From the NCBI RefSeq assembly GCF_048128805.1, contig NC_136005.1, positions 13,128,475 through 13,192,474 on the forward strand: a DNA stretch of 64,000 nucleotides, read 5' to 3'. Made by a program: the position numbers and the translations under genes. Shown one piece after another: positions 39,542-51,480 of the stretch; positions within the stretch are counted from its first letter, which is position 1; each line of letters begins with the position of its first letter. The notes under the pieces are model-generated. The model was not told the DNA's origin, made no database searches, and was given only the letters and a program-made list of their open reading frames with translations. Source of the DNA: Centroberyx gerrardi. Taxonomy: Eukaryota; Chordata; Actinopteri; Beryciformes; Berycidae.

Positions 39542-39622
<81 letters not shown>
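39542..39622. repeat. (CA)n microsatellite, longest in the window
   Basis: About 40 uninterrupted CA units. His-Thr or Cys-Val open frames across it are artefacts. Confidence 0.97.
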
Positions 39623-39623
<1 letters not shown>

Positions 39624-40521
39624 CAACAAAAACGTATCTTTCTCATCATCTATTCACTGTCTAAGGTGCAATTGGTGAGTAGTAATTGTACTGTTTTGTG
39701 TTTTCTCTGCACTCAGTATTGAGAAAGCCCATTTACCACATCTGCTATGACTAATAAACGGTGCACTTGATAAGAATCAGATTCTATTTCAGTCCATATG
39801 TAATCTCCAATTAGAATTCAGAATCAGATCCCCAACAAATTCAGAAACAGGCAGAGTGAAATCAAAAAACTCTGAACTAGAATCACATTTATGGCACACT
39901 GTCCATGATTGATATTAAAATCCCATAGTTGCCTGACCAACTAGCTGCCTGTCAAGCATCGTTGTGAATGTGCTTATTTGTTGAAGTGAAGACTTTGCAG
40001 ATTATATATAATGGATTACAACACAGTCAGACACAGCACTCTGACTAGTTACATGATCAGGACAAATCACCATAATCTAGTGAAACAATGGGTCAAGGAA
40101 GGCAGATAAAATCAAGATCCCTGGAGTAATAAGGGAACATCTGCAGTGAGTGACCACAAACACTATGACAAAGAAGGTTGGACTTACGCTGCTAATTGCG
40201 CACATATGTTCCTCTAGCAACATCTATATTTTGTTAGCTGCTTAGTGATGTAATTTCAAACACTAGTGTACCAATGCAGTACCATGTGATTTTTTTTTTT
40301 TTTTTACTCTGTGACACAGTGCCTGATCACAAGCCGAGTGGAAAAACACTGTAGACGGGACACATCATCCAAGAGGAGAAGTGAACCTGCTGTGATTCAA
40401 ATGTGAGCATATATCCTAACGTGTTGACAAGGTATTATGTTTATTTCTTTAAGAACAATTCTTTCCATCGCTAATGTTGATCTTTACAGCTTTCTTGCTG
40501 TCTCTCCAGGGATCTTACAGT

Positions 40522-40524
<3 letters not shown>

Positions 40525-40552
<28 letters not shown>
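40525..40552. repeat. (GT)n microsatellite
   Basis: About 14 GT units. A second, shorter GT run lies at 40706-40728. Confidence 0.9.
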
Positions 40553-40557
<5 letters not shown>

Positions 40558-43150
40558 TGCACAGCTCTTGTGATGCATGACCTTAACGAGAGTGTGTCTA
40601 GAGGGAGACAGAGTCCTCAATGGGTGGGACTGAAAACAAGTGACGCATGACTAAGAGGCCCAGGAAGTTCCAGCGGGCGGCTGTTATTGCTGTGTGTGTC
40701 TGTATGTGTGTGTGTGTGTGTGTGTGTGAGTGCGATCTAGGGGCCCAGTGGAACTGTGTAGGGCATTCCCGGCTGGAACGTCTGGAACAGCTCTATGGAG
40801 CGACAAAAGCAGCAGTGTCCCTTGCAGCATATCAGCCTGCTGCCTTGCTTTATTGCTTCTTATGCCATGTGAAATAGAACAAAACAGTAATAAAACTAGG
40901 TATAGGCAACAACAAATATTGCATTCTCTAAGTCATTGTATTTGTATATGTGTGCATGTGCCTGTGTGTGCAGTTTGATATTGTGTGATATATTTTAGCA
41001 GTGTGATAAAGTGCTGTGAAATAATACACAATAAGTGCCTCAGCATCTTCTGTGTTAAGTTTCCTCATCCACATCACAGACTGGAGTGTTTTAGAAGCAG
41101 GCCACAGTTTAGTATTACACGACCTCAATAGCAGTGCTGTTCACTGGCAGAAAAATGTTTTTTGGTCAAAACATCACAAGTCCAGATTAGCAGTGACCTG
41201 AACTACATGATGTGGAAGGTACTAAGTCTGGCAAAGTTGTTTTCTGCTGCTCACATGACCTGTCTCTGACCCAGTCACTCACTCCCCAGATTGGATTGCA
41301 ACAATGAGCAGTGGACTGGGACGGCGGTGACGCACTGGGTGCAGAGGGACAATAGCTTACCTCAGCCAGGCAGACATAGCAAATCTCAGTGCTATCAGAC
41401 CCTCTCTAATCTCAGCCCATGGGACAGCCGTGTCTTTCCTGCTCCCACATGGCCAGATCAGACACAACACTGGGCGAGAGGACATTAGGACCTAACTAGG
41501 TTACAATGTGGCCTCTGCTGTGAGGAAACAGCCAGACTCATTACAACTAATCATATCTATGTTATGTGTTCTAGGTTGGGAAAGTAATCCATTGTTTCAC
41601 TTTGGAAATTTATGGTATTTATGGTAGGCACAACATAAGAGAAAAGATTTTTGTGCATAATAGTGACTTTTTACACTCCAGTATTTTGGCAACATGCATT
41701 ACATAAAACACCTTTCGTCCAAATCTACAGGCCTATAAAACACCTTAGTGCTTTCCAAATTGGAGCCCTCCTCAGCTATTTATTTCTAATACCCATTGTC
41801 TCTGCTCCACATTACTGTATATCCATAGGAAGTTGGTTACAGACATCTGTGTTAAAAATGGAGTCCAGGGCTAAGCATGAAATTATACATAAAATCAGGC
41901 CAGACGGCTTGAGAGCTGTGATTGGCTGTGAGACACTCAGATGGGAACTCCTACTTACTCTCAACATGTGGTGCCAAGCAGAGATAGTCCTTAAGTGAGC
42001 ACAGTAAACTCAATACCCCTGCATATTGGACATCTTACAAACCTGCCACAGTTAGCCATAAATCAGCAGTTACAGTGATAGCATTAAAGATACCTGTGAA
42101 AAAGTTAAATATCAAGGACAATTTTATTTACAGCTCCAAAAAGAAAAACACACCTGGAGCCTTAACTGGTTATTATCAATCATTTCCCCTCCACTTCTTA
42201 TATAACTCCTCTCTTAGACGTTCACAGCTACCTAAGGAGCACCAGTGAGGCCTTGAGGATGTTCATGTAAAAAGAATGATGTCTTTCCCATGTTAGCAGT
42301 TAAATATTCACTGGTTTATTTCTCAGATCTGACACTTGAATTAAAATTAAAGATTCAAAACAGTATTGTCCATTGATGCAAGGATTAAATAAAAACCCAT
42401 GTGTGACTTGATGTATGGCTCATAAAAAAAAAATAGACTACAAAATACTTTTAAAACATCAAGTATGCCTGTTGGGCTGAAGAGGTGGTTGTCCAGGGTC
42501 CAATGGAAAAGTAACACATGTTGCAAGATAAATCTAGTGCAATGCCAGATAGCAAAAACACATCTCCGGTTTTCATGTAGCTGGGGAAATGTAATGTGGC
42601 AACATGCAGTGAATGGGCAGAGCAGGGGCCCTGAACCTGACTCATAAGACATGAGCTCAGAGGTGTGGAGGGACAGCATGCATGTGTGGTGGTCAGTGAT
42701 ATGGATTTGTTGGAAGATTAGCTGGTCTATCTTATACCTCAGAAAACAGGGTCCTGTTCATGGCTGAGCTTTTTCCATGGATGCAATAAGTGCTAATTTT
42801 CCAAACTTTCCAAGGCATGTTAATTTAGACACAGTGTAGAATGATTCAAGATCATATAAAAATGTAAACTGCAAGGATATCGAGAACTTGCTGTATCCTC
42901 ACCATACGTGTCTCTCACCCCCCAGCTTCACTGGGAAATACAGCACCACAGCACTTGATGCACAAAGGCACCACCATGTGGCAATATTTTATAACGCAGA
43001 ATAGCGGTTCTCTCAAACTGCAAGGGAAATGTTTAGGTCGTGACAATAAACGTCGGCTACAAACGCACAATTTCAAGAAAATCAACATTAACGTACAATC
43101 GCATAAAATATAACACGATGCGATACTGATCTTCAAGTGTATCATCCAGC

Positions 43151-43301
43151 CAACTATTTTCCAATACCTGATGTTCATCTCGTAGGCTAGATGGAACTAC
43201 ATAGTCACTTCTATCACATGTTCGTCGTATTTTCCAGGAAGGGAATATTGTCCTTTTCGGGGCTCCGTAGCCACTACTCCTCTAGTGTTTAGAGGCTAAA
43301 G
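43151..43301 (+). promoter_or_regulatory. rnf126: RNF126 proximal promoter and 5' UTR
   Basis: No TATA box. It contains an ETS-like CCAGGAAGG (about 43235) and a moderately GC-rich leader running into AAAGATGG at the start codon. The start site is not determined. The position is inferred from exon 1. Confidence 0.35.
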
Positions 43302-43376
43302 ATGGCTGAAGCTCCTCCATGGCCCAGCCGGTTCTTCTGTCACAGATGTTCAGCAGAGATTAGTCCTCGGCTCCCC
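43302..43376 (+). CDS. rnf126: RNF126 exon 1
   Basis: Encodes 25 residues beginning [20 protein letters not shown], with the first CxxC of the zinc ribbon. Ends in phase 0 at donor GTAAGT. Confidence 0.95.
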
Positions 43377-46300
43377 GTAAGTAGCATGAACGAAAAGTAA
43401 GAATAGAGACCGACAAAAGAGAAATACGACAGCCGCTGTTCTTGCTCAAGTGGAGAGCCTTATACCAGTGTAGCCAACAGCTAGCCAGCTAACATTAGCT
43501 GCCTCCTATGAGTCCAGTCTATTCTATCATGCTAACGCTACCTAATGTTAGCTACTTAGCTATCTAGCTGGCCCATCAGTGTAACGTTACAAAATATGTG
43601 TTGCTTAGCTACTTGACATTTGTCTACCGCAGCTAAGTGATAAAAGTCGACTACATGTTATGCATACGGTTATCAACCTGTTAAAACATTTAGCACATTT
43701 ATTGGTTGATTTTGCGAGGTGGGATTACAATTACACTTAAGGTACACTAGCTTCGTTTGTTAACATTACCTGTAACATAGTATCTGATCATCATATATTG
43801 ATCAAACTTAAATGATGTATGTAACACTGCACCTTAAGCTAAACAGGTTAGTCTGCCTTAAACCTCCATGTATAGTCACCTGTGCTGAATGATCCTACAG
43901 TAAAGCAGCAACAATACCGCTGCATTCTTGTGTGCTTTGCTATTCAGTAAGCCTCACCAGTAGCATGCTGTCACAGGCTGGAATGATCTGTCATAGAATA
44001 GTAAAGGTGTCCCTCACAATGAAATAGATCAGCCATAGGTTTCCCCAATTTGCTGTGGTCGTGATTAACCCCTGATAGAACTGGATGACAGATGGATGAT
44101 GTGATTATTCATGTTTGGAATGGCCTGTGCATTACCATATTTGGGGTTAGACAATCAGATATTCATCCTTTGTTTGTTTGCAAGATAGATACACACTCAT
44201 GCTTGAACATGTTGAGGGGAGTGATGTGTGATCATGTGCTTAAAAGAAATAAAAACATAATTGCAATATTGACTTCTGTAGAGCAATTTCCAACTCATAC
44301 AAGAGTGCTGTTACCATAATGTGAAAATGAATGAATACAATGAAAAATGTACATTGTATTCATAGAATTAGCGGTACAGGTTTTTATGTCAGTATTGCCA
44401 GCCCAATTAATGCTAAGCCTGCTGTTGGATTCTTCTGTTTTGTTTACAGGACTACACGTGTCCAAGATGTGAGTCAGGATTTATTGAGGAGCTACTGGAG
44501 GAGAGAAGGTGTGTATAAAGCGTATTTACTGAGGCCAACTTCCCTGATCAAGTTACCTTTTTCCCCATTTATAATTACTATGTCATTGAGAGATTCAATA
44601 TAAAGCGTCTGTCAAAATGTTAATTAAGAGTGATAAAACGGCATAAATTTAAAATCCCTCAAATAATTCTTAAAATAATAAGTCTAGACCTAACTTGTAA
44701 ACTATTTGTCTCCTGTTTAGTGCTGACAATGGCTCCATGTCGTCCATCTCCAGCGGGGACCAGAACCAGCAGCCTTTTGAGGTTTCTGAACTCATTCTTT
44801 AATCAGACATCTCTGTCAGATACCCTCCTCTGTGCTTCTGAGTTACATAATACTGTCAGTATTTCCCAAAAATCGTTTCCATTGGCATTTTTTGCTGACC
44901 TGGGTTATCATAAAAATGTAACGTCCAGCACATGATCTACTGCATAACGCATGTTACAAGTCATCTTGGGTTTAAGTTGACATTGTTTAATCACAGATGA
45001 ATACTATACTTCAGCTTTATATGTATGTAAGAGATGTCAGGTCATTCTGTATGAAGCCTTTTCATGATGGAAAACAGGGGCTGCGCTGCGCTGATAATGT
45101 TATCTTGGTAAACAAGGAAGTATGTCAGCATGCATTCTAGAACACTTCCATTGGGGTGAAATTTGACCCGAGCTGACACGGCCCTCAGCCTTCTAGTGTG
45201 TTCTATTGACCGTAAATAGTTGTGGTTAGCTGTAGACTGTAGAGAAATCACGATGCTCTACTGGTTTCTACCATTGAGAAGTCAATCTGTGTGCGTTTGT
45301 CTTTTTTGTGTCAGAATGTGGACCAGCACTTGTTTACATTCCCTTCGGGCTACGGCCAGTTCGCCCTGGGCGTCTTTGACGACAGCTTTGACTTCGGGGC
45401 TGGACTGGGAATGGAGGACAACCGTGATGCTGAAAACCGGCGGGAAAGGGAGATGGCGTCACGGCAGCGATATGGCGCCAGGCAACCCAGGGGTCGTCAT
45501 GGCTCCCGACGGCAAGCAGGGAGGCATGAGGGAGTGCCCACTTTAGAGGGGTAAGGTGCTCAGTCAGTGACTTGAGGGACTAGTTTTTATTCTCACTCAC
45601 CCTTGATTAATGTCATTTGTCAGTAGTCTCTCTTCCCCTGGGCTTTATTTATGACTTCCCTTATAGCACATTGTCTTAACACACAGGGCAAAGTTTCATT
45701 TCTCCTTCTAATACATACGTATCATATCTGTATGTTTTGTTCTCTTACGTAGAATCATTCAGCAACTAGTGAATGGAATAATTGCACCTACTGCAGTGCC
45801 AAATATTGGTGTTGGACCCTGGTGAGTATCTGGAGCAGAGCAATAATAAACTAGAAAGAAAATCAACAAACAATTTGCTTTCTTCCAGTTATTGTTCTAA
45901 TGTTAAGTTATTCTTTTGAAAGGGGCGTTCTTCACTCAAATCCTATGGATTATGCCTGGGGTGCTAACGGACTAGATGCAATTATAACACAGGTATGTTT
46001 AACTGTTTTTCATAGTGAATACCTTGCTCATATAGTAGAACAGATTTTTTTGCTCTCAATTCTTAACTTTGATTTAACAATTTATGTGCCAGAACATCTC
46101 TGGTCAGTAAGATGCATACAACACATTTTTCAGTTAATTTTTCTCCTTTCCGCCTCTAGTTATTAAACCAGTTTGAGAACACGGGACCGCCGCCTGCCGA
46201 CAGGGATAAAATAAAGAGCCTCCCTACAGTACAAATCACAGAGGAGCATGTTGGTAAGTTGGAACATCATGCTCAACTCACTGCACATTGTGGCAACTCA

Positions 46301-46816
46301 CAAACTCCTGATAGGAGTGAAAATACTCTCGCTTTTTGTGTAAATGCCTCATGTTACTTGACAGGTTTGGTGTGTTTTTGACAAGATAGTATTTGAACAC
46401 ATTATTAACTTGTATCTTTCAGCCTCAGGTTTAGAGTGTCCAGTGTGTAAAGAAGATTACAGCGCTGGAGAAAATGTGAGGCAGCTTCCATGCAATCACA
46501 TGTTCCACAATGACTGCATCGTGCCCTGGCTGGAACAGGTAATACACATCTCTATACTCAGCCAGTCAACCAAAACAATGGAGAAAAAAAACAAAAACTA
46601 ATTTTCAGTAATGACACTCTTTTTACTGCTGTTTTTCTCCAGCATGACACCTGTCCAGTGTGCAGGAAAAGCTTGAGTGGACAGAACACAGCATTGAACC
46701 CTCCAGAACTATCAGGGATGAACTTTACCTCCTCCTCCTCCTCTTCATCTTCCTCTTCCTCTACTCCTCAATCTTCAAGCTCAACCAGCAATGAGAACTC
46801 TGCAGATAACTCATAA
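43302..46816 (+). CDS. rnf126: RNF126 E3 ubiquitin-protein ligase, complete, 9 exons, 317 aa
   Basis: RNF126 is a cytosolic/nuclear RING E3 ligase. It works with BAG6 to ubiquitinate mislocalised hydrophobic proteins and also handles receptor sorting. CDS exons: 43302-43376, 44450-44508, 44721-44781, 45315-45550, 45753-45821, 45923-45992, 46160-46253, 46423-46538, 46643-46816; total 954 bases, in frame. The N-terminal zinc ribbon uses Cys13/Cys16 and Cys29/Cys32 (the BAG6-binding finger). The middle holds [20 protein letters not shown] and the near-invariant [20 protein letters not shown]. The RING-H2 has Cys227, Cys230, Cys245, His247, His250, Cys253, Cys264 and Cys267. The tail is a serine run plus SNENSADNS, as in human (TSSSSSS-type). 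All zinc ligands are intact. The closest paralogue, RNF115, differs in the middle and tail. Confidence 0.96.
43377..44449 (+). other. rnf126: RNF126 intron 1 with GCTAAC/GTTAGC cluster
   Basis: A 1.07-kb GT-AG intron. The 43480-43590 segment is dense in CCAGCTAACATTAGCT, GCTAACGCTA, AATGTTAGCT and GTAACGTTAC. No coding sequence is seen. Confidence 0.8.
44450..44508 (+). CDS. rnf126: RNF126 exon 2
   Basis: Encodes [19 protein letters not shown] with the second CxxC pair. Acceptor TTTACAG, donor GTGTGTA; a split Ser codon joins to exon 3. Confidence 0.92.
44721..44781 (+). CDS. rnf126: RNF126 exon 3
   Basis: Encodes a variable linker, [20 protein letters not shown], between the zinc ribbon and the conserved middle. 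Acceptor GTTTAG, donor GTTTCT (weak). Confidence 0.85.
45315..45550 (+). CDS. rnf126: RNF126 exon 4
   Basis: Encodes [20 protein letters not shown] through the arginine-rich [18 protein letters not shown] to HEGVPTLE. Acceptor GTCAG, donor GTAAGG, ending in a split Gly codon. Confidence 0.95.
45753..45821 (+). CDS. rnf126: RNF126 exon 5
   Basis: Encodes [20 protein letters not shown] and GP, then a split Trp codon. Acceptor TTACGTAG, donor GTGAGT. Confidence 0.95.
45923..45992 (+). CDS. rnf126: RNF126 exon 6
   Basis: Encodes the strongly conserved [20 protein letters not shown] and ITQ. Acceptor TTGAAAG, donor GTATGT. Confidence 0.95.
46160..46253 (+). CDS. rnf126: RNF126 exon 7
   Basis: Encodes [20 protein letters not shown] and [11 protein letters not shown], the linker before the RING. 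Acceptor CTCTAG, donor GTAAGT. Confidence 0.95.
46423..46538 (+). CDS. rnf126: RNF126 exon 8, first six RING ligands
   Basis: Encodes [20 protein letters not shown] and [17 protein letters not shown]. Acceptor TTTCAG, donor GTAATA. Confidence 0.96.
46643..46816 (+). CDS. rnf126: RNF126 exon 9, RING end and Ser-rich tail
   Basis: Encodes [20 protein letters not shown] and then a serine-rich low-complexity tail built from TCC/TCT codons, ending in TAA at 46814-46816. Confidence 0.95.
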   Translation, partial: HDTCPVCRKSLSGQNTALNPPELSGMNFTSSSSSSSSSSSTPQSSSSTSNENSADNS

Positions 46817-47820
46817 AGAAAACAAAAACAAAAACATTCCTCCATCTCACCCCGTGAGCTGTCTATCGCTCCTATAGGCTACCATACGTCAAAGTGGTGA
46901 CCTCCAGTCTCTCCCTGCTGTAGGGTGGGGACCTGAGTGCCTCTGTTTCCTCGGCAGGAGCACTCAAGCCAGATTCAGGAGTGAAGTGATATGTGAGATC
47001 CATGTGTTTCTGCCCCTCCTGTTGCTCCCTCCGCCGTCAGGAATCTGAATCGAGGGAAGGGCGGAGGCCTGGACTGCGCCTCCTGTCAGGGAGGATGTGG
47101 AGAAGGATGGGAACCTCGAGGCTCTGTCTGCCTGAATCACCTCACACAACAAGAGAAAGCAAAGGAATCCAAAGGTGGAAGACTTGTGACAACAAGACAG
47201 TTGCTGATTTTTTTTTTTTTTTTTTTTTTAAATCTCCAGAGTTGTATGATTTTAAAGTGACACACTTTTGCTAGTGAAGGAGAAAGAAATGTACATTTAT
47301 TCCTTTTATAAGTAGCATCCATATCAGCACAAGTAAAATGACTTAAAGTGCACTGTTTAAGTGTGTATGTAAGTTTCTCCATGGTTTGGATGGATATGAA
47401 ATTTGAAACCTTTTGTTCAACAAACAAAATTACAACAGCCTATTTAATTATTATATTATTAATATCCACTTGTTGTTTTTTCATTACCTGACACTGCACA
47501 GGTACAGCTGTTTGCACTTGAAATGATGAGACAAAATGCAGTAATTTTGTGTTATTTGGATAATGACTTGGATATTCATTACTGAATTACCCACAAAGGG
47601 ATTTTTCATTATCTGTTAAATGCTAGCCTGAATCTGAATCAGCTTTTCATATTATTATACATGATCAGAACATTTCAGTGCATTTGGCTTTTTAACTTAA
47701 AAATAATTGATTTTTTTTTCAAAAGTTGCCAGTAGATAAACATTTGATTTGCAGTCTGATTATGTAAAAAAAAAAAAAAAAAAAAAAAAACAACATAAAA
47801 TGAACTGATATTAAAATAAA
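46817..47820 (+). terminator. rnf126: RNF126 3' UTR with AATAAA at 47815-47820
   Basis: About 1 kb of 3' UTR. It includes a T run (about 47209-47230) and a 25-base A run (47766-47790). The canonical AATAAA at 47815-47820 is followed about 50 bases later by TGTGTGTAA, a GU-rich downstream element. Confidence 0.6.
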
Positions 47821-49168
47821 TATATTTGGGTGCTACCACTCAATATTCATGTAAGTGATTCTCACTGTGTGTAACGTTTACTTATTTTAAGGTCTGATCA
47901 TGAATGTAAATGTCAGCAACAATAGTCATAACATGGGATTTGAGACATTTTATCCATGCTGATATTGATTGATAGACTGAGCTCTTGATTCGAGAACTGC
48001 CAGTATGATCGCTCAAGATAAGATGTAATTTGAAGCTCACATTTTTTGTTAATGCTAAAATGTATGTCTGAAGTGTATGTAAACATTCATTGGAGTGAAG
48101 TATATCTGTATTTTGAGGAAAGAGATTTGAAAGTTGTAGATGAAAGGACTTCCATACAATACCCTTCAAAAAATTGTGCTTTTACCCATATAATAATCAG
48201 AATACTTTGAATTCATTTGATAAACATTAGAAATCTCATGACATTCAATGAATAATGTGACTCTAAGTGGAGAGATGATATACAGTGGCAGAAAGCATTG
48301 TCACAGTCACTGATAGTGTGGTGCTGTGGTTAGACACTAGATGGGAGTGCAGTAATGAAAACAAGCAGGACTTATTTCTGATATAGCACATACACTATCA
48401 TTGGACTATGTAATTCTCTGTTTAGTCATTCTTCGTAAAACCAAGCCCTGTTGTAATGCTAATTAATGGAAATGATAGGAAGCCAAACCAGCAAGTTATG
48501 GTCTCTGTGGGATTTGGTCTCCTATAGAAAACTACATGTAGTCTCAGTGACTCTTATAGCCTCTGAGAAGCTCCACCTCAAAAATCAACCGGACATAAAC
48601 ACAATAACATCATTAGCAACCACTGCTGGAAAGTTTTTTCAATGCATAATTTTTTTTTATTTTTTTTTAGCTTGGGGGATTGTGTGATTGTTTTGTATCT
48701 TCAAAGTAAGAACTGATCAAAAGGCATGCAGTTGGTGAACACAGCCTATAATGAAATCCTTCAAAAAGGTATTCACCCCTTAAATGTTTTATCAATTAAG
48801 CAATAAATCTGCTTCCTTTTATTGTTTTGTCGTATGAGAGTATTTCCTCCACATTGTGCTTGTCTGCTCCTCTGGGGGTTATGTTCAAAGGTCTTTTATT
48901 CTGAAGGCATTATTGTTATGGACAGGCCATTGCTAGAAGACAGATGGATACACTTGACTTCACAGGTTTGACTTCCAATGGGAAATTAGTGATTTGTGTG
49001 TTTATTGTCATTAAGAATTTAGTCATCACTCTAAGTTGTTGCCCTTTTAATTACATCGTCCTGCCTTGAAGTACAGCTTACAAGCATAATGAGCCATTTT
49101 AAAATTTAACCACTCAAGAATCAATTTTATCAACTAACATTTTGACTAGTCATAATTGTGAATATATA

Positions 49169-50682
49169 GATGCCGCGCCTTCAGAAAGTACTCAGCCCCC
49201 ATGAGTTTTTCCCACATTTTGTGGTGTTGCAGCCTGAATTCAAAATGGATTAAATTGAGATTTTGTCAACAGTCTACATAAAAAACCCTATGACAAAGTG
49301 AGAATGTGAAATGTGAAAATGTGCTAGTGTTGCATATGTATTGAAAATGAAATGCAAAATACAGCATTTCATTTAAAAAGTATTCAACGCCCTGTGGTGG
49401 AAGCACCTTTGGCAGTGATTACAGCTTTGAGTCTTCTTGGATAGGCTACATCTATCAGCTTGGCACATCTGTTTGGGATTTTCTCACATTCTTCCTTGTA
49501 CATTGCTCAAGCTTGGTCAAGTTGATAAGGAGCATCTCAACAGCCATCTTCAATTCATTTCACATTTTCAATGGGATTCAAGTTTGGGCTTTGGCTGAGC
49601 CGCTCAAGGAGTTTCACCTTCTTGTTCTTTAGACATTTCTGTGTTGATTTGGCTGTATGTTCAAAGTCATTGTCCTGTTGGAACATAAATTGTCACCCTA
49701 AGGTTTTTGGCACTCTGAAACTAGTTCTCAGGAATTTGTCCCCCAGTCTCTGCCACTGAAAAGCACCACCACAACATGATGCTGCCACCACCATGCTTCA
49801 TAAGGATGGTGTTAGATGGGTGATAAACTGTGACTGGTTTTCTGCCACACACGCTGCTTTGCATTACGGCTGAAGAGTTCTGTTTTTGTGTCATCAGCCC
49901 ACAGAATATTTTGCCCCAGGCTCTAAAAGTCCTTTGTGTGCCTTTTTGCAAACTCCATGCATGGTCCAGATGTGCCTTTTTTTTTCAGGAGTGGCTTCCA
50001 TCTGGCCACTCTGCCATACAGCCCAGATTTGTGAAGTGTGCGAACATCCTTCCTTGTCTCTCTATAAGTTGCTGATTTTGTCCTGCATCTGTAGCCAAGT
50101 TGGGTTGGATGTGCACACCATTCTACTTTTTCTACTTCTGTCAAGATCTCAGCCAAGGAACTCTTCCTTGGCTTCTTGGTCACCTAAAGTCCTTCTTGCC
50201 CAGTTGTTCAATTTGGTCAGACAAGTTCTAGAAAGAGTCTTGGTAGTTCCATTTTTTTTTTTCACTTAAGAAATAGTTTTATACCCTTCCCCAGAATATG
50301 AATCCTCACAGTTTTTTCTCTGCATGCAACAGACAATTCCTTGGATTTCATGGTATAGTTTCTGCTCTGACATACACTGCAATCTGTGGGACTTTATATG
50401 GATATATGTGTTTCTTTCTAAATCATATCCAATCAGTTGAATTGTCCATAGGTGGACTCCAATCAACTTATAGAGACATCTCAAGGACATTCAAAGGAAT
50501 TTGGATGCATCTTAATGCAGTTTGGAGGGTCACTGCAAAGGGGATGAACATGTATGGATGCAAAAGATTGACACTGACAAAAAAAATCCTTATTTAATCA
50601 ATTTTGAATTCAGGGTATAACACTACAAAATGCGGAAAAAGTCAAGGGGGTTGGGTACTTTCTGAAGGCATTTTGTCTTGAT
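49169..50682 (-). mobile_element. Tc1/mariner-like transposon, full length but dead
   Basis: Terminal inverted repeats of about 80 bases, clearly matching with scattered mismatches, start CGCCTTCAGAAAGTACTCAG (left, 49177) and TGCCTTCAGAAAGTACCCAA (right end, minus strand). The 1.5-kb body encodes remnants of a Tc1 transposase on the minus strand. Flanking TA dinucleotides are present, but exact ends are approximate. Confidence 0.88.
49721..50183 (-). pseudogene. Tc1-like transposase remnant
   Basis: Two overlapping minus-strand frames carry family landmarks. The first (50183-49923) has [17 protein letters not shown] and FAKRHTKDF. The second (49951-49721) has [15 protein letters not shown]. 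The shift between frames and the loss of the usual WxDE-type catalytic segment show that the reading frame is broken. An active Tc1 transposase is about 340 residues in one frame. Confidence 0.85.
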
Positions 50683-51179
50683 AGCTCATTCACATTTAGA
50701 GGAGTCTTAAGTGAATATCCCTAACTAAAAAAATATAAATCTATAATCTTGCTATAATGTTCCTATGGGAGTTGTGGTGTGTCTATGTCACTAATAGTGA
50801 TATTATAAGTGATAAGTGATAAGTTATTTGATGCTATTTTTGTTCCCTATTATATCACTATAAAATTCCTATAACATATGACATTACTATCGAGACCGTT
50901 TTGCAGTAGCCTATAGTTGTTTGCATTGTATAGTTGTAAACTTTATCAGAAGGCTAGTTCTATTTCGTTGGGGATAGCAAGAATCACCATTTTGACTTTT
51001 AGTTTATTTCATTATATATATCTTTATTAGAATTGCGACATGTCAAAATTATATTAAGAATATGTTGATTGAAATTATGTCTAGTTAAAAGTGACTAATG
51101 GATATCTATAATTTGAAGTGGCTCGAGTGATTAAAACCTGCCTAATTAAAACCAGAGAATAAAAGTCTCTGATGCAACC

Positions 51180-51416
51180 ATGAAGGCGCTTTACAGAACG
51201 TGACCACGCCCCAAAACAGAGACGTCATATGTACGTGCTGATTCACGGTATATGCGCGTGAGGTGCAAGACTAGAGGACGACCAACTCGGTCGACGTTGG
51301 CTTCAGTATCGAGGATTCGAGGCTTCGGCAGTTGCTAACATTTATTCGACGAACTAGGGGAAATTAGAGTAATATATCAAGTATTAAGGGTTGGGTGTTG
51401 AAGAGAAGTATTTACC
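51180..51416 (+). promoter_or_regulatory. bsg: BSG promoter and 5' UTR
   Basis: A TATA-less, CpG-containing segment just upstream of the start codon. It has a GC/KLF box CCACGCCCC (51204-51212), a CRE-like GACGTCAT (51221-51228) and three RCGTG cores (51198-51202, 51233-51237, 51256-51260) that fit hypoxia-response or E-box factors. Transcription probably starts within 51260-51330. Confidence 0.45.
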
Positions 51417-51480
51417 ATGAAGCTACTGTGGGGTTTCAGTGCCCTTCTCTTGTGCTTTTACCGAGCCAGTGCCTCGACAG
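51417..51480 (+). CDS. bsg: BSG exon 1, signal peptide
   Basis: ATG in context TTTACCATGA. Encodes a 20-residue hydrophobic signal peptide and ends phase 1 at donor GTAAGA. Confidence 0.95.

Larger units (their letters stand above)
35060..43150. other. Gene-free interval between FSTL3 and RNF126
   Basis: About 8 kb with no exon I can support. It holds CA/GT microsatellites (36977-36998, 39329-39367, 39542-39622, 40525-40552, 40706-40728), T runs near 39050 and 40290, and a paired homeodomain-type site at 38336-38351. Open frames are short and mostly repeat-driven. Confidence 0.6.
47840..51150. other. Intergenic spacer between RNF126 and BSG, half filled by a Tc1 element
   Basis: Apart from the Tc1-like element (49169-50682) the spacer is AT-rich and shows no gene. 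A short segment near 48752-48790 (CTTCAAAAAGGTATTCACCC) resembles a solo Tc1-type terminus. Confidence 0.6.

Noticed and set aside
39388-39722. Open frames of His-Thr, Thr-His or Cys-Val repeats
   Set aside because: Products of the (CA)n microsatellite in three frames.
48333-48350. Second CTCF-like site (ACACTAGATGGGAGT)
   Set aside because: Two mismatches at core positions; too weak to list.
49571-50597. Plus-strand open frames inside the Tc1-like element
   Set aside because: The transposase homology is on the minus strand; the plus-strand frames are shadows.
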